Below, one piece after another: positions 17,592 to 26,720 of a stretch of 64,000 nucleotides of DNA. Numbering within the stretch: position 1 is the first letter of the stretch; each line of letters opens with the position of its first letter. The notes under the pieces were generated by a model that was not told where the DNA came from, did not search any database, and saw nothing but the letters and a program-made list of their open reading frames with translations. A program made the translations under genes and the position numbers. This stretch comes from Dyadobacter sp. LHD-138 (lineage in GTDB: Bacteria > Bacteroidota > Bacteroidia > Cytophagales > Spirosomataceae): NCBI RefSeq assembly GCF_030929615.1, contig NZ_JAVFVU010000036.1:20592-84591 (forward strand). The letters run 5' to 3'.

Positions 17592-18644
17592 ATGCTTAAA
17601 ATAGATTCGAAATTTATACAAAAAGTGCAGCAGTCCGAGGCGTTGGAAGAGCTGTATCCGTTGCTTCAAAATGCCATTGAACTGGAGCATTCGACCATTC
17701 CGCCTTATCTGACGGCCATGTTTTCGATCAAGCCTGGAAAAAATCTGGTCGACAGACGGATCATTCATTCCATCGTGATTGAAGAAATGATGCACATGAC
17801 CATCGCGGCCAATATTCTGAATGCGCTGGGTGGGCAGCCTTATATCAATAACAGTGATTTTGTACCCGAATATCCTGGCCCTTTGCCCATGGGGATCGGG
17901 AACGGGCTGATCGTGGGACTTGAAAAATACTCAAAGGCCTGCGTGAAAAATGTTTTTATGGAAATAGAAGAGCCGGAAAATCCGCTGGTTTTTAAATCTT
18001 ATTCTCTGGGGGCAACCCAGGATTTCAGTACCATCGGGCAGTTTTATCTGGCTTTGCAAAAAAAGATTGAAGAAATAGCGCCTCTGGAATTGCCCGGAGA
18101 TAAAAGCAAACAGGTGACTTCGTCTTTTTTCGATCCGGCATTACTCTTTCCGATTTACACGAGACATGATGCTGTCAATGCCATTAACATTATCGTGGAA
18201 CAGGGTGAAGGAACGTCCATTTCTCCTCTGGACCAGGATGGAGAACTTGCCCATTATTATCGTTTTGAAGAGTTGTTTAAAGGCAAAAAATTGATCAAAG
18301 ATGACAATGCGCCCAACGGTTTTTCTTTTACAGGACCGGATATTCCTTTTAATCCGGATGAGGTATACCCGTTGTTCCCGAATACCAAAATTGATATGTT
18401 GCCAAAGGGCAGTGAAGAATGGAACCGGATGAACCAGTTCAATACCAGCTATTTTTCTTTGCTGCAAGGCTTGCATAAAACTTTTAACGGCGATCCGGCA
18501 GGGCTGGACAACACCATCGGGATCATGTATGACCTCAAATTAACGGCCGAAAAACTGTGTGCAACGCCGTTTCCGAACAAGGAAGGTTATACCATCGGGC
18601 CTTCGTTTGAATATATCACTGTTCCTTCCAGCGTACTGGTTTAA
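17592..18644 (+). CDS. Ferritin-like iminophenyl-pyruvate dimer synthase-type protein (second half of split VioB homologue)
   Basis: A 350-residue protein. The first 100 residues form a ferritin-like four-helix start: ELEHSTIPPYLTAMFSI with E32 as likely ligand, then IVIEEMMHMTIAANILNALGG with the E65-x-x-H68 metal motif, followed by YPGPLPMG. This is the pattern of the C-terminal domain of VioB/RebD/StaD proteins, the di-metal part that couples two imine molecules. It starts 24 nt after the VioB-N-like gene, which suggests a two-subunit enzyme. Closely related stand-alone ferritin-like proteins of unknown reaction also exist, so violacein-type chemistry is inference. Confidence 0.75.
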   Translation: MLKIDSKFIQKVQQSEALEELYPLLQNAIELEHSTIPPYLTAMFSIKPGKNLVDRRIIHSIVIEEMMHMTIAANILNALGGQPYINNSDFVPEYPGPLPMGIGNGLIVGLEKYSKACVKNVFMEIEEPENPLVFKSYSLGATQDFSTIGQFYLALQKKIEEIAPLELPGDKSKQVTSSFFDPALLFPIYTRHDAVNAINIIVEQGEGTSISPLDQDGELAHYYRFEELFKGKKLIKDDNAPNGFSFTGPDIPFNPDEVYPLFPNTKIDMLPKGSEEWNRMNQFNTSYFSLLQGLHKTFNGDPAGLDNTIGIMYDLKLTAEKLCATPFPNKEGYTIGPSFEYITVPSSVLV

Positions 18645-18664
18645 AGCGGCTGGACTGGAAAGAG

Positions 18665-18699
18665 AAAAGCGCGGATGTTTTGCAACTCCGCGCTTTTTT
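18665..18699 (+). terminator. Rho-independent terminator closing the VioB-like unit
   Basis: aaaagcgcgga at 18665-18675 pairs perfectly with tccgcgctttt at 18687-18697, followed by T residues. Confidence 0.88.
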
Positions 18700-18891
18700 G
18701 TGGTGAATACATGATTTTTGCCGTCCTGATTTATTTCAGTGTCCTGATTTCCTATGCCAATAGCAGGGCAAATAATTTTAAACGACTCGGCTCCGATAAC
18801 TTTTAGTCCAAATCAGATTATAACCGGACCTTACTTTGCTTTAAGGTTAGAGTGCTTTTATGGCCTTCTGATCTGATCAAATTTAATATCC

Positions 18892-20310
18892 ATGAATATT
18901 TTTCCCGATAGTGAAAATCCTGTAAACCGGCGTGAGTTTGTAAAGTATACCAGCGCATTGGCATCTTTGGGGTTAACAGGTTTTGGACAAAATTTAAAAG
19001 AAATGAATACGGCTAATAGTATAAAAAATCCGGTTCGCGTAAAAAATGTCAGCGCCAACTTTGAGCGCGAGGCGCTGAATCCCTATCGTTTTAAAGGCAG
19101 TCAGATTACCGAAAGCTGGCAAACGGCGGCTTATCTTGAATCTGATTCGGGAATAAAGAAAGTTGGCCTGGCAACGCAGGGTGTGTTATGGTCGGACTCG
19201 AAGGTTGCGGCCGGGCATTCGGAAAGTGCAGGAAATGCGCTCATGTATGCGATGACCGAACGCGCTTTACAAATGATGAAAGGAACTTCATTTACGGATC
19301 CGGTTGCACTGCTGGATCAACTGTTACCCGAAGTTTTGGCTTATGGAAAGAAGATAACAGGGAATGCGGATCTTAGAAAAACTTTCGCGCTGAATGCACT
19401 TGTGAGTGTCGACAATGCCGCCTGGCTTCTCTACGCGGCTGAAAATAAGATGAAAACGTTTGATGAAATGATACCGGCTGCTTACAAACCCAGTCTTTCC
19501 TACCGTCACGAAAAAGTTGCGAGCATTCCTTCATTTGCAGTGGGTACGGATACCGGAAAAATAAAAACCGCTGCGGATGAAGGTTATTTTATCATGAAAC
19601 TGAAAACAGGATCGGCCGGAACGCAGGCGGAGATGCTGGAAAAGGATATGGCTTTTATGTCGGCGGTTCATAAAACGATCGGGCATTACGAAACACCTTA
19701 TACGAAAAAAGGCAAGATCCCGTATTACATTGATCCGAATGGACGATACGAAAAAAAGGAAACCCTTTTACGCTTTATTGATCATGTGAAAAAGATTGGC
19801 GCCCTGGATCAGATTGCCGTCATTGAGGAACCGCTCGGAGAAGATAACAATGATTTTGTCGGTGATGTAGGGGTGCGGATCGGTGCGGATGAAAGTGCAC
19901 ATACGGTCGAAGATGCCGCCAAACGGATGGAACAGGGATATTCGGTGATGATTGTTAAAGCCATCGCGAAGACTTTGAGTATGACAATGAAAATCACCCA
20001 GCTAGCATATGAAAAGAAAATTCCATGTTTTTGTGCCGACCTGACCGTTAACCCGATATTGGTAGACTGGAATAAATCGGTTGCGGCCCGGTTGTCACCA
20101 TTTCCGGATATTGCCATTGGTTTGCAGGAAACAAATGGGCATCAGTATTATAAAAATTGGGATAGGCTGATGCGTTATCACCCCAAAGCCGGTGCAAACT
20201 GGACACAAACCCGTAACGGCGTTTATCTGACGGATAAGACGTTTTTTGAACAAAGTGGTGGTATTATGGAATCTTCACAGCATTATTCGGATTTATTTGT
20301 CACCGGATAA
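18892..20310 (+). CDS. Tat-exported enolase-superfamily (mandelate racemase-like) enzyme
   Basis: A 472-residue protein. The twin-arginine signal is NRREFVKYTSALASLG. The body has the enolase-superfamily barrel with metal-ligand candidates in order: D281 (YYIDPNGRY), E312/E313 (VIEEPLGED) and D333 (RIGADES), followed by K356 and K360 (IVKAIAKT). These enzymes abstract a proton alpha to a carboxylate, as in mandelate racemase, sugar-acid dehydratases and cycloisomerases. Export to the periplasm is less usual for the family. It is transcribed alone. With the Tat-exported PLP enzyme at 12988 it suggests periplasmic processing of sugar acids or amino acids, which is inference. Confidence 0.8.
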   Translation: MNIFPDSENPVNRREFVKYTSALASLGLTGFGQNLKEMNTANSIKNPVRVKNVSANFEREALNPYRFKGSQITESWQTAAYLESDSGIKKVGLATQGVLWSDSKVAAGHSESAGNALMYAMTERALQMMKGTSFTDPVALLDQLLPEVLAYGKKITGNADLRKTFALNALVSVDNAAWLLYAAENKMKTFDEMIPAAYKPSLSYRHEKVASIPSFAVGTDTGKIKTAADEGYFIMKLKTGSAGTQAEMLEKDMAFMSAVHKTIGHYETPYTKKGKIPYYIDPNGRYEKKETLLRFIDHVKKIGALDQIAVIEEPLGEDNNDFVGDVGVRIGADESAHTVEDAAKRMEQGYSVMIVKAIAKTLSMTMKITQLAYEKKIPCFCADLTVNPILVDWNKSVAARLSPFPDIAIGLQETNGHQYYKNWDRLMRYHPKAGANWTQTRNGVYLTDKTFFEQSGGIMESSQHYSDLFVTG

Positions 20311-20411
20311 AAACTTCTTGCAATCGAGAATATATTCTATAATTTTTGTAAATTACTTCGTGACCGGCATGGTTTTTACGAGCTAATAAAGTTATTGATT
20401 TACAATTAATT

Positions 20412-20861
20412 ATGATGATTATGAAAATGAAATGGATTGTCAACACACTGGGAATGATGCTTATATCTCTTTCTCTGTCAGCACAGGTAGTATCAAAGGA
20501 TTCATTAAATGTTTTAAAGCAACACAAAGAATCACTGGAAATACGCAAGAAATTAACCGATCGCAAGCTGGAACTGGCCAAGTATGAAAATCAATTGGCT
20601 GAAAAAACGGCTGAGGTGACCAAGACGGCGGAGCAGGCTCAGAAATCTGCGGATGAGAATCGTAAAATGGCTGCAAAACTAAGTGAGGACGCACAGCACA
20701 AGAAGCATGCAAAAAGCGCACGTAAAAGTGCCAATGCTGCGGAACGGGATGCTAAAAAGGCCCGGAGAGCGGAAAGTAATCTGGCCACCCTGAAAAAAAA
20801 TATAGAGTCGCTGAAAAGCAAAATTGCTGACGATGAAACCAAGTTATCGACGATGCAGTAA
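20412..20861 (+). CDS. Secreted Lys/Ala/Glu-rich coiled-coil protein
   Basis: A 149-residue protein with a signal peptide of about 25 residues (ending LSLSAQ). The remainder is one long charged heptad-like helix (NQLAEKTAEVTKTAEQAQKS) with many Lys and Ala and no cysteine. It is probably a periplasmic coiled-coil. No family is recognised. ATG codons at 20412, 20415 and 20421 compete for the start; I kept the first. It is a single gene followed by a terminator. Confidence 0.7.
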   Translation: MMIMKMKWIVNTLGMMLISLSLSAQVVSKDSLNVLKQHKESLEIRKKLTDRKLELAKYENQLAEKTAEVTKTAEQAQKSADENRKMAAKLSEDAQHKKHAKSARKSANAAERDAKKARRAESNLATLKKNIESLKSKIADDETKLSTMQ

Positions 20862-20910
20862 ATGTGTTCATGAAGTTTTTAGCATGAAACAATGTACTGC
20901 ATGATATCAG

Positions 20911-20942
20911 AGAAGTCCGGCGAATCCGGGCTTCTTTTTTTA
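20911..20942 (+). terminator. Rho-independent terminator
   Basis: agaagtccgg and ccgggcttct pair around cgaat, followed by a run of T after 20935. Confidence 0.85.
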
Positions 20943-21005
20943 TAAATTAACGCTGTAATTTTATAGGTAATTGTTTGTTAATTTGACTTATCAAATGATG
21001 GTCCG

Positions 21006-21848
21006 ATGGAAACGAAACCATATCATGAACGTATCACAGACAGCAAATTCCGGAATGCGGTGGATTTGCTGGATGCCGGAGATGCAGTTGGTTTGGAACG
21101 ATATCTGGTTCAACATCCGGAGCTTGTTTATCAGCGCATCTGGTTTAATGAAGAAGGTTATTTCAAAAATCCAGGTCTGCTGGAATTCGTTGCCGAAAAT
21201 CCAGTGCGACATGACCGCCTTCCCAAAAACATAGTGGAGGTTGCCCGGGTAATTTTGGAAGCTGGTGCAAAAAATAATGCAGTTCAGATTGCCTATACAC
21301 TTGGATTGGTTTGTTCAGGACATGTCGCACGCGAATACAAGGTGCAGATTCCCCTGATCAATCTGCTTTGTGCCTATGGAGCAGACCCGAACGGAGGCAT
21401 GCTACCGGCGCTCGCGCATGCGGAGTTTGAGGTAGTGGAAGTGCTGATCGCCAGGGGAGTGGTAGTTGATTTGCCAACCGCCTCGGCAACCGGACGAACC
21501 GATCGTGCTGCAAAACTTATTCGGCTGTCGGACAACCGGCAAAAGCATTTGGCGCTGGCTTTTGCAGCACAGCACGGACATCCTGAAATTTTGAAATTAT
21601 TGCTGGACGCAGGCCAGAATCCGAATCTTTACAATCCCGAAGGTGCCCATATGTTTTCTACGCCTTTGCATCAGGCCATTCTTTCCGGCCATGAAAAAAA
21701 TGTGAGGATGTTGGTTGAAGCGGGTGCCAGAATGGATTTGAAAGATACAATCTATCATGGCAATGCTTTGGATTGGGCAATGCATGTGGAAAATATTGCA
21801 ATCGCTGATTATCTTCGGTCACAGGGAGCGGAACCAGGCGGGCAGTAA
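21006..21848 (+). CDS. Ankyrin-repeat protein
   Basis: A 280-residue cytoplasmic protein with about five or six ankyrin-like repeats. The clearest are HPEILKLLLDAGQNPNLYN, TPLHQAILSGHEKNVRMLV and GNALDWAMHVENIAIADYL; earlier ones are divergent (AVDLLDAGDAVGLERYLVQ, INLLCAYGADPNGG). Ankyrin proteins bind other proteins; no enzymatic domain or signal peptide is visible, so the partner is unknown. It is a single gene between terminators and the broken esterase gene. Confidence 0.85.
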   Translation: METKPYHERITDSKFRNAVDLLDAGDAVGLERYLVQHPELVYQRIWFNEEGYFKNPGLLEFVAENPVRHDRLPKNIVEVARVILEAGAKNNAVQIAYTLGLVCSGHVAREYKVQIPLINLLCAYGADPNGGMLPALAHAEFEVVEVLIARGVVVDLPTASATGRTDRAAKLIRLSDNRQKHLALAFAAQHGHPEILKLLLDAGQNPNLYNPEGAHMFSTPLHQAILSGHEKNVRMLVEAGARMDLKDTIYHGNALDWAMHVENIAIADYLRSQGAEPGGQ

Positions 21849-21936
21849 TTGCTGATCTTTTTAAAAGCTTTCTGTACAGTAGTTTGAAGCTGTTTTGGGC
21901 TTACCTGTTGGTAAACTCAAAATTATTCCGGCGCAT

Positions 21937-22796
21937 ATGAAAACCGTTAATTTTACCCTGCTGTTCGTATTGTTGGTTACCTGTGTCTTTGCCCAGTCGG
22001 GGAAAGTACTGGATAACCTTTCACTCCCAAGTAAGTTACTGAAATCAGAAAGGAAATTTGCGATTTATTTGCCGCCTGATTATGGTACATCGGAGAGAAG
22101 TTATCCGGTTTTATATTTGTTGCATGGTTCTGGTGATGATCACACAGGCTGGGTTCAGTTTGGTGAAGTATTGAATATTACGGACAAAGCCATCCGCGAC
22201 GGACTGGCCACACCGATGATTATCGTGATGCCGGATGCCGATACGGGGCGCAGAGGCTATTTTAACGACGTAAAAGGCGACTGGCCCTATGAGGATTTTT
22301 TCTTTCAGGAGCTGATGCCTTTTGTGGAAAAGAAATACAGAATTAAAACGGACAAGCGGTACAGGGCCGTAGCTGGTTTGTCGATGGGCGGTGGCGGAAG
22401 TTTTATGTACGCGCTGCATCATCCTGAATTGTTTTCATCGGCCTGCCCGTTAAGTGCGTCAACCGGGCCTATTACCCTGGAAGATGCCCGGAAAATCTGA
22501 CCCGAAATAACACCAATATTGCTGATTCAACGGTAACCAACTACTACAACAGGCACAGTGCGCTGGCATTGATCGATAAGGTTCCGGATGCGCAGAAAAA
22601 AGCAGTGCGTTGGTATATCGATTGTGGTGACGATGATTTCCTGTTTGAAGGAAACAGTCTTGTCCACATTGCCTTGCGTAAAAAGGAAATTCCCCATGAG
22701 TTCAGGATCCGTGAGGGGGCTCATAACTGGACATACTGGCGAACTTCGCTTCCCAGTGTACTGGAATTTGTTTCGCAGGGCTTTCATCAGTATTAA
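21937..22796 (+). pseudogene. Frameshifted secreted esterase (alpha/beta hydrolase, esterase-D/feruloyl-esterase type)
   Basis: The first part runs from ATG 21937 (signal peptide MKTVNFTLLFVLLVTCVFAQ) through YPVLYLLHGSGDDHTGW and the nucleophile motif GLSMGGGGS to a premature TGA at 22498-22500. The family's C-terminal part continues in another frame to 22796, with a likely catalytic Asp region (YIDCGDDDF) and the final His in REGAHNWTYWR. Adding one A to the run at about 22491-22495 (cggaaaatc) would restore a 286-residue reading frame through DARKNLTRNN. It is either a genuine 1-bp deletion or a homopolymer sequencing error. Intact relatives hydrolyse carboxylic esters outside the cytoplasm. 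Confidence 0.75.
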
Positions 22797-22804
22797 TCCG
22801 GCTT

Positions 22805-23590
22805 ATGCACGACTCGATTCTTCCCGGTATTAAACAATTCGATCTGACAGGAAAAAGTGCCGTCATTACCGGCGGTTCCCGCAGTCTGGGTTATGCAATG
22901 GCCGCCGGATTGGCCTCCGCCGGCGCAGACATTATGCTTGTAAACAGAAACATCGAAGATGGAAAAGTTGCAGCGGACCAACTGGAAAGGGATTTTGGTG
23001 TTAATGCCATTGCTTTCGCTGCTGATATTACCAGTCAGGTGGAAACAGAGGCAATGGCGCAAATGGCTGTAAATACTTTTGGCAAAATTGATGTTCTGAT
23101 CAATAGCGCGGGCATAAACATCCGTGGCCCGATTGATGAAATATCACATGAGGATTTTAACAAGGTCATGCAGGTGAACGTAAATGGAACCTGGCTAAGC
23201 TCAAGGGCGGTAACACCTTTTATGAAAAAAAGAAAAAGCGGACGGATCATCAACCTTGCGAGTACACTCGGGTTGGTCGGGCTGGCCAACCGCACTCCTT
23301 ACACGGCCAGCAAAGGAGCAATCGTACAAATGACAAGGGCTCTGGCGCTTGAACTGGCGCCTTTCAATATTATGGTCAACGCAATATGCCCAGGGCCTTT
23401 TTTGACGGATATGAATATTCCCATTGCCGATAGCGAAGAAGCCAAAACGATTGTGCTTGGCGCCACAGCACTCGGACGCTGGGGACAATTAAAAGAAATT
23501 CAGGGCGCTGCGATTTTTCTTGCCAGCGATGCTTCCAGCTATATGGTAGGCTCCATGTTAACAGTCGATGGGGGCTGGACGGCAAGATAA
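22805..23590 (+). CDS. Short-chain dehydrogenase/reductase (gluconate 5-dehydrogenase-like)
   Basis: A 261-residue classical SDR oxidoreductase. It has the nucleotide-binding TGGSRSLGYAMAAGL near residue 20, NSAGIN at about 100, catalytic Ser in INLASTLG, and Y-x-x-x-K in YTASKGAIVQ, ending with the usual DGGWTAR. The pattern is closest to gluconate 5-dehydrogenase or 3-oxoacyl-ACP reductase-like enzymes that reduce a keto group with NAD(P)H. It starts 8 nt after the broken esterase, so the two were probably co-transcribed. Substrate is not decided by sequence. Confidence 0.88.
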   Translation: MHDSILPGIKQFDLTGKSAVITGGSRSLGYAMAAGLASAGADIMLVNRNIEDGKVAADQLERDFGVNAIAFAADITSQVETEAMAQMAVNTFGKIDVLINSAGINIRGPIDEISHEDFNKVMQVNVNGTWLSSRAVTPFMKKRKSGRIINLASTLGLVGLANRTPYTASKGAIVQMTRALALELAPFNIMVNAICPGPFLTDMNIPIADSEEAKTIVLGATALGRWGQLKEIQGAAIFLASDASSYMVGSMLTVDGGWTAR

Positions 23591-23621
23591 TCCCGAATTT
23601 TTAAGACGCATTTTTCTCCTT

Positions 23622-23681
23622 TACCGTATCAAAACACAGTAAAACGCGATGTTTCACTGTGTTTTGATACGGTATTTTTTG
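23622..23681 (+). terminator. Strong hairpin terminator
   Basis: taccgtatcaaaacacagt (23622-23640) pairs perfectly over 19 bp with 23656-23674, followed by T residues. It closes the SDR gene and opens a 416-nt stretch (23591-24006) that otherwise holds only a doubtful small frame and a second hairpin. Confidence 0.9.
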
Positions 23682-23792
23682 TTCGAATCCAAGCATCTGG
23701 TTCCTGACTCCGACATACGTCTGGGGCTATTTGCATCTGTTTTTGTGGTACTCGGGTTGGTTTATGGTTATGTTCGATATCTGAAAAAGTAG
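23679..23792 (+). CDS. Possible 37-residue single-span membrane peptide
   Basis: From a TTG at 23679 a short frame encodes a polar N-terminus, one clean hydrophobic span (LGLFASVFVVLGLVYGYV) and the end RYLKK, followed by TAG. The positive-inside tail is typical of a membrane anchor. It starts within the T-run of the terminator and lacks a clear ribosome site, so it may be the remnant of a longer gene or chance. Confidence 0.25.
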   Translation: MFESKHLVPDSDIRLGLFASVFVVLGLVYGYVRYLKK

Positions 23793-23884
23793 GGAAAAAT
23801 GACGGATCAGATGGTTTAGGGAAGCGTTTGGTTACAAAATTGTTCTTACAAAATATTCGGGTTTAGCGATTCATTCATTAGTTT

Positions 23885-23932
23885 TAAAGGCAGGTATTGA
23901 TTCAGTTCATAGCCTGCTTTTTGTTTATTAAT
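23885..23932 (+). terminator. Hairpin with T-run upstream of the two-component genes
   Basis: gcagg and cctgc with flanking A/T pairs (aaaggcaggtat and atagcctgcttttt) form a stem with a T-rich 3' side. It may end the small frame above or isolate the response-regulator promoter. Confidence 0.5.
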
Positions 23933-24006
23933 GGTCTGGCAAGAATTTTTTAGGGCAAAAGCAGGTTATTTTAGCAAGCCAACACTCTTATACATTTAAT
24001 GTGCAC

Positions 24007-24705
24007 ATGAAGCTTTTGCTTATCGAAGACGAACCCAGTGTAATATCCCTTATTCAACGAAGCCTTTCCGCGTCCGGACATGAAGTTACTGTGGCTATGG
24101 ATGGCCAGTCGGGTTTGCAGATGGCCTTGCAGCATGAGTTTGACCTGGTTTTGCTGGATCTGATGATCCCAGTCATGAATGGTATGGAGGTTTGCCGGAG
24201 AATCAGAAGTACCAATGCCTCCATGCCGATTTTGATGCTCACCGCCCTTGGAACGACCGAAAACATTGTTTCCGGGCTGGATGCAGGTGCAGATGACTAC
24301 ATGACCAAACCTTTCAAACTGGCCGAACTGGAAGCCCGCATCCGAACTTTAACCCGTCGTGGCAAAGAGCAGGAAGCGGAGAAAAATAACGACATACTTA
24401 AAATCGGAGATCTGATTCTTGATAAAATAACGAAAACGGTTACCCGGGATTCTCAGCCTGTTGACATGACGGCGACGGAATTTCGTTTGCTTGAATTTCT
24501 GCTTTCCAACCAGAATAAAGTGTTGAACCGCATGGAAATTCTTGAAAATGTCTGGGATATCAATTTCAACCTGGGAACCAATGTCGTGGACGTTTACATC
24601 AATTATCTTCGGAAAAAAATCGATAAAAACCACCGTGTCAAGTTTATTCATACCGTTTTCGGCATGGGTTATGTGATGCGTCAGACTTATGAAGATCCAA
24701 AATAG
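24007..24705 (+). CDS. OmpR/PhoB-family response regulator
   Basis: A 232-residue protein read from ATG 24007; a GTG two codons earlier is possible. The receiver domain (1-120) has acidic residues IEDE, phosphoacceptor D51 in LLDLMIPVMNG, T in MLTALG and K in MTKPFK. The C-terminal winged helix (about 130-228) includes MTATEFRLLEFLLSN and NVVDVYINYLRKKID. It binds DNA after phosphorylation by the kinase encoded next, whose start overlaps this gene by 17 nt. Targets are unknown; the UspA-like and bestrophin genes downstream are candidates. Confidence 0.95.
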   Translation: MKLLLIEDEPSVISLIQRSLSASGHEVTVAMDGQSGLQMALQHEFDLVLLDLMIPVMNGMEVCRRIRSTNASMPILMLTALGTTENIVSGLDAGADDYMTKPFKLAELEARIRTLTRRGKEQEAEKNNDILKIGDLILDKITKTVTRDSQPVDMTATEFRLLEFLLSNQNKVLNRMEILENVWDINFNLGTNVVDVYINYLRKKIDKNHRVKFIHTVFGMGYVMRQTYEDPK

Positions 24706-26053
24706 AATTTCCCTTATTTTTACAGTGCTGACGGCGGGGATCATTCTGTCGCTCAGTGTTTTTATTTACATCTTCGCATCGGACAGCATTTCCCGCAGTT
24801 TTTTTCACAGGCTGGAAGTCCGTTCCAATATCGTCGGGCATGCGGCGCTGGAAAAAAATAAATCCCAGACTTCCATATATTACGACTTCAAAGAAAAACA
24901 TCTCGGGGATCTTCCGTATGAACAGCATCAGATCATCTGGAAAAACGAGATACATAAAGCCGATAGTCTGAGAAAGCGATTTCCAATGCCGCAGTCATTT
25001 TATGATGCAATTGTAAGAAAACAACCGGCGCGTTTTTTTAAGAATGACACCTCCTATGTTGGCCTGGGGATTATTCAGTCGGGTGAAAATGTTATTGTTC
25101 TTTCTTCGGCCGTGGACCTTTATGGGCGGGAGGAAATGGAAAATCTTAAAAATCTGCTCATTATCGGGTTTTTCATCTCACTGATTTTTGTATTTACGTT
25201 TGGCAAGTTTTTCTCCATCCAGATTTTTCAGCCGATCCGTCAGATTATCCGGAATGTAAAAGGGATCAGTGCGCATAACCTGAATCAGCGCCTGAAGGTG
25301 AGTACGAGTAAGGATGAAATTACGGATCTTTCCAAAACTTTTAACGATATGCTCGACAGGCTGGAAATTACCTTCGAGATCCAGAATAATTTCGTCAGCA
25401 ATGCCTCTCATGAGTTTAAAACACCATTGACCATTATCAGCGGCGAGGCGCAGCTCGGGCTTTCCATCGACGATATCCCCGAAATTGCGAAAGATTCCCT
25501 CCGCACTATTTTTCGTGAATCGGAAAAACTGGAACATCTTACGAATAGTATGCTGAGTCTGGCCCAAACGGGTTTTGACGGAAAAAAGGAACAATGGGAT
25601 GAAATCAGGATTGACGAGCTGATTTTATCCGTTAAAGGCACCGCAGATCAGATCATGCCTGATAATAAAGTGGAAATTAACTTTGATCAGCTGCCCGAAG
25701 ATGAAGAAAAACTGGTCGTAAACGGAAATGAAACCTTGTTGAAGGCTGCATTTACCAATATTGTATTAAATAGCTGCAAGTACTCGGACAATAAACCGGT
25801 TCACGTGCTGATAAAAGCGGGTGAAACGTATGTGATTATCGAGATCACCGATGAGGGCATAGGTATCCCGGATCGCGAGATAGCCCAGATTTTTGTACCG
25901 TTTTTCCGAGCTTCCAATACCGAAAAGTATCAGGGTTACGGGATTGGACTTCCGTTGACAAATAATATTATAAAGCTGCATCTGGGCAGCATTGTCGTGA
26001 ACAGTGAAGTGGGCGTGGGGACCCGTTTTACCGTTTATCTGCCGTTTAAGTAA
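24689..26053 (+). CDS. Membrane sensor histidine kinase
   Basis: A 454-residue kinase. Two membrane spans (about residues 10-30 and 153-172) enclose a periplasmic sensor region of roughly 120 residues; a HAMP domain follows (FQPIRQIIRNVKGISAHNL). The phosphoacceptor is H241 in SNASHEFKTPLTIISGE; the ATPase part has N-box NIVLNSCKYSD, DEGIGIPDREIAQIF and GYGIGLPLTNNI. It phosphorylates the overlapping response regulator. The sensor region has no recognised domain, so the signal is unknown. Confidence 0.95.
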   Translation: MKIQNRISLIFTVLTAGIILSLSVFIYIFASDSISRSFFHRLEVRSNIVGHAALEKNKSQTSIYYDFKEKHLGDLPYEQHQIIWKNEIHKADSLRKRFPMPQSFYDAIVRKQPARFFKNDTSYVGLGIIQSGENVIVLSSAVDLYGREEMENLKNLLIIGFFISLIFVFTFGKFFSIQIFQPIRQIIRNVKGISAHNLNQRLKVSTSKDEITDLSKTFNDMLDRLEITFEIQNNFVSNASHEFKTPLTIISGEAQLGLSIDDIPEIAKDSLRTIFRESEKLEHLTNSMLSLAQTGFDGKKEQWDEIRIDELILSVKGTADQIMPDNKVEINFDQLPEDEEKLVVNGNETLLKAAFTNIVLNSCKYSDNKPVHVLIKAGETYVIIEITDEGIGIPDREIAQIFVPFFRASNTEKYQGYGIGLPLTNNIIKLHLGSIVVNSEVGVGTRFTVYLPFK

Positions 26054-26208
26054 GCGTTGCTTCTAACCCCATTTTAATATTCTCATCTGATTTTAATAAA
26101 TCACTCACAGGATTATAATCTCGTTTTTAGCTGGTGCTAATCCGTCGGCTGTAACATTGCATTATCAAAATTTCAACGAAAAGCATTGTTAACCAAAACG
26201 ATAGGATT

Positions 26209-26670
26209 ATGAAAACGATAATAATTCCAAGTGATTTCAGTATTGAGTCTATCCAGGTAGCCGAGACGATTGTGAGAAATGCGAAGGAAGAAGTAAGAAT
26301 TCTCTTTATACACATGTTCCATGTCGCTGACGATATTCAGGACCTGCTTTTTTCAAATTACCGTAAAAAAGAATACGAGTTTGTATCGGACGAATTCCGT
26401 CACGAATGTGCTATGCTGAAAAATGTTTACACCGGAAGATTGAAAAGCATAACCGTAGAGTTTTTTTATGGAAGCAAACTGGCGGTTTTTAAAAACTTTC
26501 TGGATTATAACAACGCAGACTTTATAGCTTATTCTAAAAGTTACGGCATGCCCAAGCTTGGTAAAAGCAGTATTGATGCCCTGCCGGTCATTCACAAATG
26601 CGGACTACCACTGATTGATGCGGATGAAATTAACAACTCCGTATTTTCCGACATCGAAAATTTTCGGTAA
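26209..26670 (+). CDS. UspA-like universal-stress protein (divergent)
   Basis: A 153-residue cytoplasmic protein starting MKTIIIPSDFSIESIQVAET, the typical first strand and helix of universal-stress proteins. The nucleotide-binding glycine pattern at the C-terminal side is weak (YSKSYGMPKLGKSSIDALPV), so ATP binding is uncertain. Bacteroidota often place such proteins in stress or metal loci. It lies 156 nt after the kinase and 50 nt before the bestrophin gene, with which it is probably co-transcribed. Confidence 0.6.
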   Translation: MKTIIIPSDFSIESIQVAETIVRNAKEEVRILFIHMFHVADDIQDLLFSNYRKKEYEFVSDEFRHECAMLKNVYTGRLKSITVEFFYGSKLAVFKNFLDYNNADFIAYSKSYGMPKLGKSSIDALPVIHKCGLPLIDADEINNSVFSDIENFR

Positions 26671-26720
26671 CCATTCAGCTAACATCCGTTATTCCAACAA
26701 TCAATAAAGCCATATAAATT

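Noticed and set aside
15222..18644. Complete violacein or rebeccamycin pathway
   Set aside because: No flavin L-amino-acid oxidase (VioA/RebO), VioC/D monooxygenase or VioE-like gene lies in the window; only the VioB-like pair is seen.
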